The notes under the pieces: generated by a model
What the model saw: only the letters and a program-made list of their open reading frames with translations
Databases searched by the model: none
Told to the model about the DNA's origin: nothing
DNA from: Eurosta solidaginis
Taxonomy: Eukaryota > Arthropoda > Insecta > Diptera > Tephritidae
Assembly: GCF_040869045.1 (NCBI RefSeq)
Contig: NC_090322.1
Span: 178,884,672-178,948,671 of the forward strand
Length of the DNA stretch: 64,000 bases
Reading direction: 5' to 3'
In this document: positions 45,441 through 59,322 of the stretch, one piece after another
Layout: the number at the start of each line of letters is the position of its first letter
How positions within the stretch are numbered: position 1 is the stretch's first letter
Translations under genes and position numbers: made by a program

Positions 45441-46681
45441 ATGTCGCTGTCTACAGCGATAACCGCTGATTGTATTACTATTTTTTTTATCAACTTCCCA
45501 AAAAATTGTTAAACTAAAAGCTCTGCAACTTCATTGAAAAAAAAATGATGTAAAATATAAAATGTAATTATTTTTGAATGCAGCTCTTTTTCTTCAATTC
45601 ACTTTCATATGGCCAGTCACATAAAATAATTTCTCCTCGCACAAATTATAACTGAAGTGCCAACCCTAACTAACTGAGGCATAAAAAATACACCAAAGGA
45701 TTTAGTTTTTTGTTTGCAAATACATACATATTTTTTTAATCATTTTTTAACACTCATTATTACCAGTACCACATAAATATAATTTGCTTATTCCCCAGTT
45801 TCTCTTTTAATAACCATGATTTTTTTGCGTTTATAAAACACAAAGGGGAGAAAAAAAAGGAAATATAATTTCATTAATTAAGCTTAAAACTCATACATAC
45901 ACGCAAACATTATAAGCTGACGTTAATATTAATTACTGATGGAGTTATGATGGACAAATGAAAGTGCATATGTATGTATGTCAGGAATTGCTTTTTTCAC
46001 TTTTATTTTAACTAAAAAGGCTTCAGGCAATTTGTAATTAAGTTTGTCGTTATTGAACCAAAAAGTGTATGAGGCAAATGTTTTACATGATGTACCAAAG
46101 TAATTATACAAAAGTGCTAATGGATGCTCACACCACATTCACAAAGGTTTACAACAAAATATTCCTTTTCCTTAACTTTCATACAAAATTTAAGCGTCAA
46201 CTAACTGCACTTTTTTCTGTTTATTCTCTTCTCTTTGTAGAATGCTCACTACTTTTTCTGCATTAGGAGACAGGATCTACGAACTCTTACTGAGTTATAT
46301 ACGGGATACTGTCGTCTACGATATCACCAGGGTAATTTAGATTGATGACGATATCACCCAAGCAGCTTCCACGACAGCCGGTTTCATAGTTGCATTTTCA
46401 AGCAAGCGAGCTTAAAAAACATCTCAACTAGCTTAACAGTTCCGCCAAGGAGCCAACCAGGTGATGTGAGCAAATCAGCTAATTGCTACTTTTATATAGC
46501 TGCTTTGACATTTCAACGTTTGGGCGCAGTACGTTTTTGACACTAAAGCAGAAAATTATAAAAAAAAAATACATGGAATGTGTGTGTTTGTTTGTATGTA
46601 CATATGTCACACTGCCTCCACCTTCTTACTTTGCAATTCGCATGTACATTTCATTTGCTAATTCACAATAGAGAAGACAAT
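45441..46681. other. Unassigned AT-rich sequence
   Basis: No gene or repeat supported. Confidence 0.45.
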
Positions 46682-46925
46682 TTTTCTAAGCGGGGTCGCC
46701 CCTCGACAATGTTTGGCAAGCATTCCGGGTGTATTTCTGCCATGAAAAGCTCTCAGTGAAAACTCATCTGCCTTGCAGATACCATTCGGAGTCGGCATAA
46801 ACCATTTAGGTCCCGTCCGGCCAATTTGTAGAGAAAATCAAATGGAGCACGACGCAAATTGGAAGAGAAGCTCGGCCTTAGATCTCTTCGGAGGTTATCG
46901 CGCCTTACATTTATTTATTTATTAA
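46682..46925 (+). mobile_element. 5'-truncated SINE
   Basis: A well-preserved body without the tRNA head: TTTCTAAGCGGGGTCGCCCC, TGTTTGGCAAGCATTCC, GAAAACTCATCTGCCTTGCA, GGTCCCGTCCGGCCAATTTG, GGAGCACGACGCAAATTGG, GGAGGTTATCGCGCC and an ATTTATTTATT tail. No clear target duplication. Confidence 0.85.
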
Positions 46926-46959
46926 TGGATATAATTTCAGTGTAGCACAATTTAATTTG

Positions 46960-48215
46960 TTGTGCCCGTCTCACAAATTGTCGTCCTTAGAGCAGATCCT
47001 TCCAGCGGGACTACTCCATAATCACTTGCTTCGGAAAGTTGCTCAGCTCAACACTGACCCTGAGAAATAGGTTTGTTGCGTGTGCCGGAAACGAGTCTGT
47101 TAAGAACAGCCTTGCTCATGTCAGTTTGTATCGTACAAAGGCTAGTTGTTTCGAACATACGTCTTTCGAGCTATAGATCCTTATATTCGTTCACCCCGTA
47201 ATTTCTTCAAAACTTTTGTGGCATCATGCCGTTGCCGCACCAGGGCGTTCCGTAGTCTGCACCTTAGCCACACTTTTAAAATGAAATTGTCATACTCTTC
47301 CAGATATCTCTATCGTAAGCAAAGGTGTTGTGAGCTGCGGCAACTGGCAGCCGATGTTAACATTAGCATCCGACCACTATCCATACTTCTCTCGTTTGAA
47401 TGATCACTCGAATTCATCACATCTGAGTTAATATTTCCGCTGCCCTTCCAATCCCGCTTAATGGCCATAAAGACGAATGAGCTATCCAAAAGGTCATTGA
47501 ACGAGCGTGGGCTCGTTGTATTCCTGCTGGAAGAGCTCCGAAAATTCGTCCATACTTGCCAACAGTGCCCGCAACTTTAGCGAGAGATCGTGATCTCTAA
47601 AATAGCAAGATTGTAGCGACCTCAAATCAGGAACATAACCCTCCGCATCAGAACAACTTGTAAACAAAAATATGCGCGCCGTCACGCACATAAGCATAAG
47701 CACAGCGCGTCTCCTATTACCATCACCGGCACAGAGGTTAAAGTAGCCAGCGGACATACTTTACCATCTAAAGTAGTAGGCACGAACGGGATTGCCATGT
47801 CGAGGCTTGAAAACCTTGGTTATGAGGATTAAAATTACCTGCAAATCGTCTACAACCTGTCTCTATCCAAAAAATGGAAAATTGCGAGGTTGGAACCGCT
47901 ACTAGCGCCTGGGAAACCAGCTAACGTAGTGGATTTATAACGTCCGATATCTCTAATATCGCCAGTAGCCAAGACACTTGTATTCATCCTGTTGCCTTGC
48001 CAATCTTGTCAATCATCAGCATTGTTTTTGAAAATTGTATAGCATCTAACCGCGCTCAGCACAAAAATAAATTGCAGACTGAAGTAAAAACCCCACCATG
48101 GAACAGTACTCGTACCGCTATCCTTACCAAAAGCCCTTGAGGAAAGGGTGAATCCTGTTCCAATTTAAAAATGTGGACTGCCACTTATCTGTGCGGTCGG
48201 CAGGTATCGTTGTAG
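46960..48215 (+). pseudogene. LINE ORF2 remnant: endonuclease end to RT fingers
   Basis: A plus frame near 47356-47400 resembles the end of an AP-type endonuclease (SIRPLSILLSFE for SDHLPILLSFER). Further on, across frame changes: KVIERAWARCIPAGRAPKIR (about 47490-47550), TEVKVASGHTLPSKVVGTNG, IAMSRLENLGYED, KKWKIARLEPLLAPGKPANV, YRPISL-type RPISLISPVAKTL, and TATYLCGRQVSL at 48180. It stops before RT motif B and C, so the 3' part is missing. The element type is a Jockey-group LINE at a guess. It cannot be functional. Confidence 0.7.
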
Positions 48216-50189
48216 TGCATAAATAAATACAAATTTGCATACTTATATACACCCAGTGGTGCAAGAATGCTTGAAGGATTGCAATACATCTAGTTGTATT
48301 CCTTTCATTTCCAGTTCGGATAACATTGAGAACTCGGACCTAATTATATACCGAACAACTAAAAAAATAGCGATGTGACAGAAGCACTGTGGAGAAAATT
48401 CCTCGATATATGTCAAGGGAATAAAACTAAAATTTGTTCTTCCTGTATATATTAATTTTATCGATGAGTAGGGACACACAACTTTAAACACCTACGTTAA
48501 GTAAAAACCAAAGGCACTGATTGAGATACTAGTTTTGTAAGGCGTTTTGGTTTACATGAGCTATATACGAACGTATTCAAATACCTCATGATGTTTGTAT
48601 GTAAAAACATAAGTAAGTAAAAGCTTTTAGCCTAATGAAAACATTTATATAACACATACTTTTATTATCATGTTGAAGGTCAATGTTCTTTGAATAATTT
48701 TGAATCACAAGTCCAGATGATAAAAGGTAAAAAAAGCAATAAAATTCGCAGAGAAAGTGAAATTTTGCACAAATGGCTTTGAAGATATGAAAATTATGAT
48801 TTGGCTGATGATTTGCTTTTGATAATTTTGTTCAGAGCAATAAACAATACGTATGCTGTTTATGCATCTGATGTATGTAGATAAACATACTTATCAAATG
48901 AAAAATTTATTCACAATAAAACATTCCGATTTTAATTATTAAAACAATCCGTCGATGATGCTCAGTCATTTGTTAAATAAGCTTTTATGCTAAGAGAGAT
49001 TAAAACAAATATATTTGAGGTTATTACTGATAGTAATAGCAAAATGTGAGAAATTATAACAATTTGTTGATTACAAAGCAACAGCTGCAATGTGATTAAT
49101 ATGATGTGATCTGTATAACAAATATACTAAATGAGCAACTTTCGGCAGTCAGCGAAATCGGTACATATCAGACGATGTTATGTTACATATTTATACGGAA
49201 TTTATTTCCGATTTTTTTTAAAGTCTGTGTAGCACAAAAAATTAGACCTTCAACATTAAAAGTATTTATTTAAAAAGCATAAAATCACTTCCATATGCAT
49301 CCTTTTGGATTATATCACATCATATATCATGTTCTTCATATGTGATGCTCCGAGAGAAAATACCCCTCACTTAAAAAAAATTATTTGTTTTTAACTATTT
49401 GTTACAAATGAAAGTTTATTCTACAAATTATTGCCCTTACACTGCAAAATCTATACATCAGTGTATATCAAATGACATTGAATCGCATCATGAGACTCAA
49501 ACATCACAAGGCATCATATCTTGCGTCTCGTTACATTAAATTAGTTTTCATACCATTCCCTTAATATGACATCACAAAATATCATAAACAAAACATGGCA
49601 TTATTTTAATACTTAAACGTGGGAATTCGCAGGAATTTAAAAACATAATCATCAATAATAATAATAATAAAATTCTACTGAAATTATCACATTCGTTCAC
49701 TTCGCATATCGAACACATACATGAAAACAGCGATAAACTCAAAAAGTTACAATGTTTTCACACAAAAAAAAAAAAAAACTGATTGTGCGCCAATGGAACT
49801 ATTAATTTGGAGAGAGGACATAAGGTCTACGGCCACAACGTCAATTGAAATGGTTGCAATGTAAACGTGATTGACAATAAGACCATCTGCTTTTCTGAAA
49901 CGATTCTAAATTCAAATCTTTTTTTCTAAAGTGACCGTAAGGTTATTTTCAATTCGCGTACTACAATTTTAACAACTATTTTCTTGTTAAGTCTATATGA
50001 AAATATGAAAGGCATATTTAACTAAACGTCTAATCCACTCTGCGGAAAATTTATGTTTTTGTACTGGTCTTGAGTTGCTACTGTGTAATGTTTTTCCTGA
50101 AATGGTCATAAGCTCGAAAGAAAATTTGGTGTTGGTGTTTAACCCGTCTCCCTGATCCATCAGAGAGCTGATTGTTGGTAGACATCAGA
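48216..50189. other. Unassigned AT-rich sequence with frequent CATCA/TGATG words
   Basis: No gene. ATCACATCA, GCATCATG and related words are common at 49080-49600 and again near 55500-55580, but without a fixed period. Confidence 0.4.
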
Positions 50190-50570
50190 CACTTATGATG
50201 ACTGAAACGTCATCTGCATACGCCATCAGCTTGACTGGTCCTCTTTCGAACCGCCCAGCAATTGGTTGGTGAAATTGCAGATTGTGTGGTCTCGCATAGA
50301 CCCCATTGCGAGGTGATCAATGTGAAGCTTACATGAAGCCGATCCAATTTGTTAAGGCCGGATTTACTTCCATCGAGCTTAGAATGTCGATGATTTATCA
50401 TTTCGAAACATTATTGACAGCCCCGACAATGACCAGAAAACCACCTAAGGCATATACTTGGTGTTCCAGGTCTTTCTCTATATTCATGACCACCCTATGC
50501 TACGCAGTATCAACTAACTTGCCTTGGATGTAAGCATGTTGTGCTGAACATAATCATGCTTAAGTCCTAT
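50190..50570 (-). pseudogene. R1/I-type LINE RT palm fragment
   Basis: Minus strand: KLVDTA then a stop, HRVVMNIEKDLEHQVYALGG, FLVIVGAVNNVSK (motif A region, where the family has FLDIEGAFNN), IIDILSSMEVNPALTNWIGF, and after frame breaks LMAYADDVSVII (motif C) near 50210. Loss of the motif A Asp and multiple stops make it inactive. It is related to the element at 30140-31880. Confidence 0.75.
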
Positions 50571-51246
50571 ATATCATACATCGTATCCAAATGAGCACAA
50601 AAAAACTCCAGCTACAAACTTTTCTTGATATACTAACAGGCATTAGGAGATAAGCAAAATCAATTACCAACAGCTTGTTTTGATGTGATAAGAAAATATC
50701 AACATCACACCTCAAAACAACCTTTACTAAAAGTTTGATCTACAACCACCCTAACAATTTTTTCATAATCTACAACAAAAAGATATAAAGCTTTACATAA
50801 CAAATAACCAAGTCTAAAAAAAGAAAATTTAAAATCAAATATTTCACTTTCTATTACAACTAACTCTTTGAATTGAATTTTATAATCAGCTTTCTCTTAA
50901 CTTAAATGCAAACAACACAACACATTTTAAAGAGCACTCAATTTTAGCAAATGCTTTGCAAAGCCACAAATCAACTCACATACAAAATTTTATTGGTATG
51001 CACAAGAGGCAAAGAGTTCACAAAAATTTTTTAAAAATAATAGGCGAAATGAAAATATAAAGTAAAGGGCTACTACAACATTGAGCATGTTGCAGCAGCA
51101 TTACAAATTAGAGTGAAAAACATTGCACTAATAGCCAAAAATCATTTAAAATTGAAGTGGAATTAATTAGCCTCAGATTAACAGCACGGCTTTTGCTTTG
51201 AAATATAAAAATGGTATGTTAAGCATTTGGAAGGGTACTTACATAA
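50571..51246. other. Unassigned AT-rich sequence
   Basis: No feature supported. Confidence 0.4.
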
Positions 51247-51701
51247 TAATGCTTGGTTTTTACTACATCAAATTTATTCACAGACATGGCCATATCAATA
51301 AGTACGGCTTGTCATACAGCGTCAAATGCGTTTGCCGTCCGTTTTGACAACAAAGTGATAATTAAGATAGCAAATAAGTGAAAACGGCAAATGCCCAAGG
51401 ATAAGGCAGATTTGACATTCAAATTTTATTTCCTAATATGTTAGCAATTTATTTTCATCTGCCTGAAGACGACACATCAATAAATAATGTCAAAGCGTGT
51501 GAAACAACGGGAATTAATGAAATGGGGTATGAAATAAATTAACACACAATTTAAGCACGGGTTTTGACCACGCACTGCTTTATCGACTTTCAGTTAGTAA
51601 TGTGACATAATGGAAACTCTTTTGACCCCAAACTAACCAGCGGGTCAGCTTGAGGCAGTTTCTGACGGCAGTCATTTTGATCTAATGAAAACCAACCATT
51701 A
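51247..51701 (+). mobile_element. MITE-like repeat, copy 1
   Basis: Ends are inverted: AATGCTTGGTTTTTAC at about 51248 and, inverted, AATGGTTGGTTTTCAT at about 51701. Inside are GCGTTTGCCGTCCGTTTTGA and GTCGATAAAGCAGTGCGTGG (the latter on the minus strand). A second copy in reverse lies at 55076-55485. No ORF; probably non-autonomous. Confidence 0.65.
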
Positions 51702-52502
51702 TGAAAACAATTAAACTTTTATGTCTGAACATTTGTATATATTTATAGCAGCATGGTTGTGTAATCTCAAACGTACATACATACCACATACATATTTGTT
51801 AAAATATGAGGCGCGGCTGTAACGCTCAACGCTTAAACATTGACCGAATGACTTCACTAACAAAACGAATTAAAAATCAAAATAAACAGCCTAACTAAAA
51901 AGTAGAACCATACAGCTTCCCCCGGTGCTGACTTGGCCGGTAGGTTATATTGACAGGTTAACTTCAGCGTATTTGTAATTTTTGTTGACATCTCTTGCTC
52001 CAAGCTGTCGGCATACGCATTTGATATAGTAGCACAAGCCATTTTGTTTGGTATGACAATGTTTGACATCAAACTAAACTAATCTTTTTCAAACGAGCTC
52101 GCGGAAAAATTTTCCGGAAAGAAATATCCGTGGCGATTTTAAAGATTTCTAAAAATGATTCATTTGGCGTATATTGAAATGTCAACCCTTGTCAAATTTC
52201 GTTTAGAGACAAACCAGCCATCTTTTGTGTTATTTTTCCTTCTGATCTGAAGCTTTCCAAATCAAAAAGCAATATGTGACTCATAACAAGTTCCTAGATA
52301 AATGAGGAAATATGCCTAGTTTTGAATGGAAACACATTTTCAAACAATACTTATAATATTAAAGCAGTTATGAAAGAACACACATACAGGGCAAAAATCA
52401 CATCTATCGGACAATTAGGGCTCGAATTACGTGTTCCGTGATCGAAATGGCATCGTATGAAAAAAAATAAGTGAGTAATCGTACGCATGTCAATATAGGT
52501 AT
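51702..52502. other. Unassigned sequence
   Basis: No feature supported. Confidence 0.4.
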
Positions 52503-52975
52503 TGTGGCGAATATTAGCATCACTATGCTATTAGTAAATAATCACAACAACAAAACAGCAAGCAGCCAAACTTGCATAGAAGGCGACAAAGAATATCTCA
52601 CATACACATATGTAGTCATCAGCTAAGAGCAGAAGTTAATACTCACACATACACATGCATATAGCTAGTATAAAAGCACAAACTATAAATCTACATGTAT
52701 ATAGCTGGTAACCAAGCATGAGATACAACTGCTCTCTAACACATTTTCGCGAAATGACTAGACCTTAAGAGAAATGGGTGAACGATAAAACCGAGAGTAT
52801 AAAAGCAGCAAAAGCTGAGGAATCAGTAAACAGTTTGATATAAGCACGCTTTTTTGAAGTAGGTGATATTGAAGTATAAGTAGTAAAGTAGTCCAAATAA
52901 AGACCATTTTCCAATACTGAATATTGGAGTTATTTATTCGACAGTTCAGCGATTTGAACATTAGGAGAATGTGCA
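52503..52975 (+). mobile_element. Probable solo LTR, gypsy-like
   Basis: Begins TGTGGCGAATATTAGCATCA. Contains two TATAAAAGC boxes (about 52669 and 52798), an AATAAA signal (52896) about 100 bases after the second box, and the stretch TTATTTATTCGACAGTTCAG near the end. This is the usual order U3-R-U5 of an insect gypsy-type LTR. No internal region, second LTR or clear 4-bp target duplication was found, so the right boundary is approximate. Confidence 0.6.
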
Positions 52976-55075
52976 TAATTATCATAAAATCACCAAAAAT
53001 TCGTTGAACTATTATGGTGTACTTTTGGTATCGTATTTTAATTTCTCACAGTTTGTAATAGGTTCATACCGGATTGTAAAAGCAAATTTTACAATTAAAA
53101 GTCAAAATTCTGTAAAACAAATACCAAAAAAGCAAGCGAAATAAAAAATGTTGTAGCAAGGATAATTTAAAACCTATGACATTTTAGAAATTTGTCAATA
53201 AAAGGAACTTTATTTGACAATTGAGTGAAATGCGAGTGAGCAGCGCCTTTTTACCACTTTTTACCTTTTTATTTTACATTGAGCAAATAAAACCAGTATT
53301 TAAAGCTTAAATAAAATTATATTTTTGTGATCGAATAGAAATTTGTGACAGTTGTTGGCTACGTTCACTTATCACGTAATACCAAAAGGGCATTTTTAAG
53401 AGGCGAGTGTTTAATTAACGGAATACGTAATCCTGGTCCAGATTTGAAGTTAATACATATAGTTGTTTATAATTATTGCGTTTTGGTTTGAAACATTTTT
53501 TTAGTTCCTTTTGATTTGAAATCGTTTTGAAGTATTGCGCTTTGCTTTGGTAGTTATTTAATTTTGAGCATGGGATAAGTATTTTATTTTTATAGTAAAA
53601 GGTCTGGTGCCATTATTTCCGCGACTCTGGAATAAATAGTTGTCATGTATAAAATTTTTGTCATATTAGTGCTCCAATATGAAGTAGGTAGACCAGCTGC
53701 AGCTTTGCTTGTGTGTGGTCCATTAAGTATTTTTATTGGGATTTATCAGAAAATTATCATCGGTAGGCGTTCCATGGAGTACTCTGAAGGAGTGATACTG
53801 GTCTAGGACATCGCAATGTAAATTGGACCGCATTTTTTTTTAATGTATCAGAATCAGTTGTGGCGTACTTGCAGGCAGGTAGAAGTTAGTAAATTTATTC
53901 GTTGACCTTTTTTAATGGATTCGAACAAACGTATACAAATTTGGTAGAAATCTCTGATATTACGACTATTTAATTATCAGCATACATACATCACCTGAGA
54001 CTTAATGTCAAAAAAAAAAAAAAAACAAATGTCATGAGCAAAAATATTTCGCAATGTGCATACAAATAATTTCGTGCTAATTCGTAGCGAAAAGTCAAAT
54101 TAAATTTTTTCAAGCGGATTAATGCAAGCACAGATTTAATAGCGTATTATAAAATAATGTGAAATAAATACAAAAAGGAAATTTTGCAAATTGCAATTGC
54201 GAAACGAATAATGAAAAGTGAGAAAAGAGTAATGTGCGTTTGTTGCTCTGAATTTGCAATGCGAACGACGCAATGCAGTAAATTTTGTGAATTTTGAAAT
54301 TTAAGCTTATGACCGACAAGTAGGTGGTTAATTTGAAGGCGATATTATGTGCATGTAATTAGTGTGGTTAAAACAGCGAAATTAATTAATACTTTTAAAA
54401 TTTATTTTATTTTGATTTTCTTTCTGCATTCTAATATGAATAAAATTTGAATTTAATAACTGTCACGTGCGCTCTAAAAGCAAAAAGCGTGGTTTAGTAT
54501 ACATAAAAAACATTTAATTTTAGTTCATAGTTTGATTTCAGTCCACAAACCTAGTTAGTTGTTGTTTAATTAAGAGACATTCACGTAAGTTTATTGCATT
54601 GTGATTAATTCAACTGAGATTTTTGTGAAGAGAACAAATTTTTTAAGTAATTTTAACAGAAGAGAAATAGTTCGTCCGAAGTTTACAATATTCTAATAAA
54701 ATTACAGATTCTTAATTAATCTAAGTGACTTTTCCGTTAAAAGAACTGATTCATTTCATTGGTTATTTCAACAGTGAGCAACTGCCAATATTATGCAAAT
54801 GCATCAGCTAATTATAAAGAGAAACTTACGCTCATGGCGCTCACTATTTTGATCTTATAGACATGGTGAAATCTCCATCATATCAACATTCTTCACTGTT
54901 ATTCTTATCCGATGGACAAAAATTTAGATAAATTTTAGGAGAGTTTACCCTCTATTCGATTGATTTTACCAGGTTTTTTTGTCAATGAACGTTTAGATAC
55001 TGTAATGACTATTTTCAGTTGGGGTTAAAAAGCATTTACATTATGTCACATTACTTACTCGAAGTCGATATATCA
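52976..55075. other. Unassigned AT-rich sequence; small duplication at its end
   Basis: No gene supported. The segment 55039-55075 (CATTATGTCACATTACTTAC and on) is a second copy of 55132-55168, which belongs to the MITE that follows. Confidence 0.45.
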
Positions 55076-55485
55076 TCAGAAACTGCTTCAAGATGACCTG
55101 CTGCTCAATTGGGGACAAAAGCTTTACCATTATGCCACATTACTGATTCGACGTCGATAGAGCAGTGCGTAGTCAAAACTAACGCTAAAATTATTGTTCA
55201 TTTATTTCATATACCATTTTAATATTTCCCGTTTTTTAAATGATATTATTTATTAATGGGACGCCTGTTAGCAAACGAAAATAAATTGGCGACATGTTAG
55301 CAAATGAAATTTGAATGTAAAATTTTCTATATAGCAATAGCCGGTTTTACTTATCGGTCAATTTGATTTACACTTTATAGTCAAAACGGACGGCAAACGC
55401 AGTAATGCTGTACCTATGAAAGGCTGTTTTCATTAATGTTCAAAAGTTAATGGTCAAATTTGACCTAGTGAAAACCAAGCATTAC
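55076..55485 (-). mobile_element. MITE-like repeat, copy 2 (inverted, one end lost)
   Basis: Minus strand from 55485: GTAATGCTTGGTTTTCACTA, then TGCGTTTGCCGTCCGTTTTG, TTTGCTAACATG, and on to AGAAACTGC. It follows copy 1 in order, but the far terminal repeat is missing. Confidence 0.65.
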
Positions 55486-55639
55486 AACCAATATGTTGAC
55501 ATTATATCTACATCTCAACATAACACATCATAGTATCACTACATCAGTACATCACTACATCACATCTCTACAATTCAAATTTTCAAAATACTGAGAAATT
55601 AAGCTCAAAAACAATTATTAGCACAGTTTCATACAAAAC

Positions 55640-58347
55640 AGGACCAGTGTTTTAAATTCCGAACTTTTTGAGTATCAGATCTATAGAAATGATCGCTTAA
55701 ATAGGACCGGAGGTGGTGTCTTGCTAGCTGTACATTCTTCAATTCCATCTGAAGATGTTAGTTTAGCCGAAGTTTACTCCATCGAGTTTAAATGCATCCG
55801 AATCTTACTAGGCCGGGGTCATATTTACTTAGCCGTTTGCTATATACCGTCTTCTGATCTATCAGTGTATATGCACCATATTTCACTGTTACAATCAGTC
55901 AATTCTATGATAAAGCCCACGGACTCAATGATTGTTTTAGGCGACTTTAACCTGCCACATATATCTTGGAATACTGTGGATCACAATATTGTCCCCGTGT
56001 CATCCAAGATGCATAACAATGACTTTTTGGATGGAATTACTGATCTTTGCCTTAATCAGATCAACTTCTTTCCGAATAAGTATGGAAAATCCTTAGACTT
56101 AGTATTTGTTGACGACATATCTAAATTCTCTATAAATCGCTGTGAACCTCTTGTTTCTGGCAAAACAATCCAATACCATCCTTCTCTTGAGATCAATTAC
56201 GAAATCATAAGCAACGAAGTCGGCTGCACTAACAAAACACGTGTCAGATGCTTTGATTTTTCCAAAACTAATTTCAACAATTTAAATAAAGAGCTTCCTG
56301 AGATAACGTGGCCTCGATATAAAGAGGATGTAGAGGAAAACGTTTTACATTTTAATAAAACCATTTATACTTAATTTGAAAAACATGTGCCCAAACGCAC
56401 ATGCTCGTACATTGAACCAGTGCTAGCCTGGTTTACTAAAGATTTAAAAGCTTTAAAAAATAAGAAATCACGTTTATTCAAATTATATAAGATAACCGGT
56501 TTACATTCTCATTATGTACAGTACGCTATTTTCCGTCATAAGTATTTTGAACTTAATAAAAAGTGTTATAAAGCTTACATATGTAAAATTAAAAGAAACA
56601 TTATTTGCCACCCGAAGTCTTTTTATGATTTCGTAAATTCTAAACGTAGAACTAACGGGTTTCCTTCTGCCATGAAGTTTAGAAATAGCATTTCCAGCGA
56701 CGATCAAGAGATTGCAAACTTCTTCGCTCAATTCTTTCACTCTAATTACTCTGCTGTGGTTGATTCGTCACCTACAAATTATCCGTATGAGCTCCGTTCT
56801 AGTAACTCAATATATGCCCCACATTTGCTGCCTGAAGATGTTCTACTACATCTAAAGACCCTAAAAGAATCCTTCAAATATGGTCCCGATTTGATCCCAA
56901 CATGTTTACTTAAAAAATGTGCGGAATACATTTACCAGCCTCTTACTGATCTGCCTAACCTCTCTTTAAAAAATGGCATTTTCCCGTCGGCTTGGAGGGA
57001 ATCTCTTCTTATCCCACTCCATAAAAAAGGAAGCAAGTCGTCTATTGAAAACTTTCGTGGAATAACAAAGCTCTCCGCTATCCCTAAGCTTTTCGAAGCA
57101 ATCGTTACTAACCAACTTACACTTTCGATTTCTACATTGATAGATAGTTCTCAGCATGGCTTTTGTAGAGCCAAATCAACCACAACCAATTTCTTGAATT
57201 TAGAAACAATCATCATACCGACGTTATATACACTGATTTCAGCAAAGCATTCGACAAAGTACGTCATTCATTACTTGTTTATAAACTCGAATTGCTTGGT
57301 TTTCAACCTGGCCTAACTCGCTGGATCTCCTCCTATATTTGCGGTAGAACTCAAAGAGTCATTTTTAAAAACGTTTGGTCGAATGTCATCGATGTTCCCT
57401 CCGGTGTGCCTCAGGGCAGCCATCTCGGTCCTATTCTGTTTTTGATCTTTATAAACGATGTTTCCACAACTATAAGATATTCTAAAATTTTAATGTATGC
57501 CGACGACGTAAAACTTTTTAAGTCATACGCGTCGGTTGAAGAACGTTCTGTACTCCAGGCGGATTTAAATCGTTCAGTTACTTGGTGTAATGCGAATTTT
57601 ATGCCTCTCAACATAGAAAAATGTAAATCCATGTGTTTTTCACGTGGAAGCATACAGCCAGCTTCCTACACAATTAATGGCCAAACTCTGGAAAGCGTTG
57701 ATATTTTTGTCGACTTGGGAGTTACAATGAATTGCAAACTTAGTTTCAACCCTCATATTAATGCCACATTCAATAAAGCGAGAGGAGTTTTAGCACTTGT
57801 GAAAAGATGGGCAAAGGAGTTTAGTGATCCTTATGTTACAAAAACCCTTTTTACATCATTGGTGAGGCCGATATTAGAATATGGATCGATAATATGGAAT
57901 CCGCGTTATCGAGTTCATGTGGATAGACTAGAATCAATTCAAAAACAGTTTTTACTTTTCGCCTTTAGAAATCTTCAATGGGACTCTCCGTATAATCTTC
58001 CTCCTTACACTAATCGAATAAAACTAATAAATCTTCCTACACTTGCAAGTCGTAGAGAAATGCTAGGTGTACTATTTATGGCTACACTTTTAAATGGATC
58101 GATTTCAAGCCCATTTCTTTTGAACGAAGTAAACTTGAATGTTCCATGCCGAGTTACAAGGCATTATAAACCTATAGTTCCTAAACAATTTAGAAGCAAT
58201 TTCCAACTACACGAACCTTTTCTATGTTTGTGTGAAGATTATAACTCTCACTCGAGAATAATTGATGTTTCGGACTCGCTCTTTGCTCTTCTCTTAATAA
58301 TTAAAAAATTATATTTATACTTTTTTTTAGTCTATTGTATTTTGTGA
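55640..58347 (+). pseudogene. CR1/Jockey-type LINE ORF2: endonuclease and RT
   Basis: Reads from FIQNRTSVLNSELFEYQIYR through RTGGGVLLAVHSSI and IVLGDFNLPHISWN (AP endonuclease), with one in-frame TAA at 56372 (IYT stop FEKHVPKRT). The same frame continues to RESLLIPLHKKGSKSSIENF and GFCRAKSTT. A deletion of about 24 bp near 57200 shifts the frame. From there: TDFSKAFDKVRHSLL (motif A), SGVPQGSHLGPILFLIFIND (motif B), ILMYADDVKLF (motif C, intact), WCNANFMPLNIEKCK, and the C-terminus to SRIIDVSDSLFA, where a 20-bp deletion alters the last residues. The N-terminal endonuclease residues are missing. It is the best preserved LINE here. Confidence 0.92.
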
Positions 58348-58600
58348 ATCTATATTTCTCAGCTGATGAGTTTCTCTGTAGCTGAGCGGTTTTAGATCTC
58401 GACGCTTAAGAAGCCACTGCCTCTCAAAGACTCGGTAACAAAAGAATTATAAATAACACATAAATAAGAATTAGGAAAAAAAAAAAAAAAAAAAAAAGGA
58501 TGTATGAATTAAAAAAAAAAAAAAAAACAGGATTAGCCTCGTTTCATTGGGCCACTTGAGGGTAGTGCGCTGCCACAACGTCCGAGAAAAAAAAAAAAAC
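58348..58600 (+). other. LINE 3' UTR, hairpin and poly-A end
   Basis: Hairpin CTCAGCT (58358-58364) with AGCTGAG (58380-58386), then GTTTTAGATCTCGACGC, two A-runs at about 58479 and 58511, and the terminal CAACGTCCGAGAAAAAAAAA. The same terminus closes the minus copy at 44179, so the element ends at about 58600. Confidence 0.85.
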
Positions 58601-59322
58601 CGAACCTGACGCCGTGAAAATGTTGAAATAACTGTACCACGTAACTAACTCTAGCATACACAAATGTGCACAAAAATTCACTTGTTTTCGTACTTTAGGT
58701 ATATTTAACAACCCAAAGAATTTATAAAATTATAAAAGAAAAACTAGCACACTTTGTCGGTGCATCCGTTTTAAATATCCGCCAAATAACTCACTGGGGT
58801 ATGCACACGAAATTTAATAATGTTATTATGTTAATCTTTTTTGGTGCACAAAGTTGATTACATCCGGGTTTTTTGTGTCAAAACTGACGCCCAAGCAAAT
58901 TTGTTTAACGACTATCCTCACTCAGCCACAAGTAAGTAAGTATGTTTGTACATACACCTTCACACCCTTAAATTTTATACTCTATTTTGAGTGCTTGTAT
59001 GCAGAATTTAATTATTTAGTATAAAAAAAATTATGGAAAATTTATTAGAATGCACCAGGTACTTGTAAAATTCGTAGTGTAAACATACAGGTGTACGTCT
59101 AGAATACTAATATTTTTAAAATAAATAGTTCGCACACTAGAGCTAGAAATAAACCACAAAAGGGGCAAGACCTTCGTCGATTCCTTATAGTTAACAAGCG
59201 GTGCTGACAGAGAAATCCACCAAAACCCATAAAATCTCTGTGCATGAATTTCCTGGCGAATCCCCTTCTTAAAGTCCATAAACTCGCTGCAGAGGAAAGC
59301 AACCTCCCAAGGGAGACGAGAG
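58601..59322. other. Unassigned sequence
   Basis: No gene supported. Confidence 0.4.
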
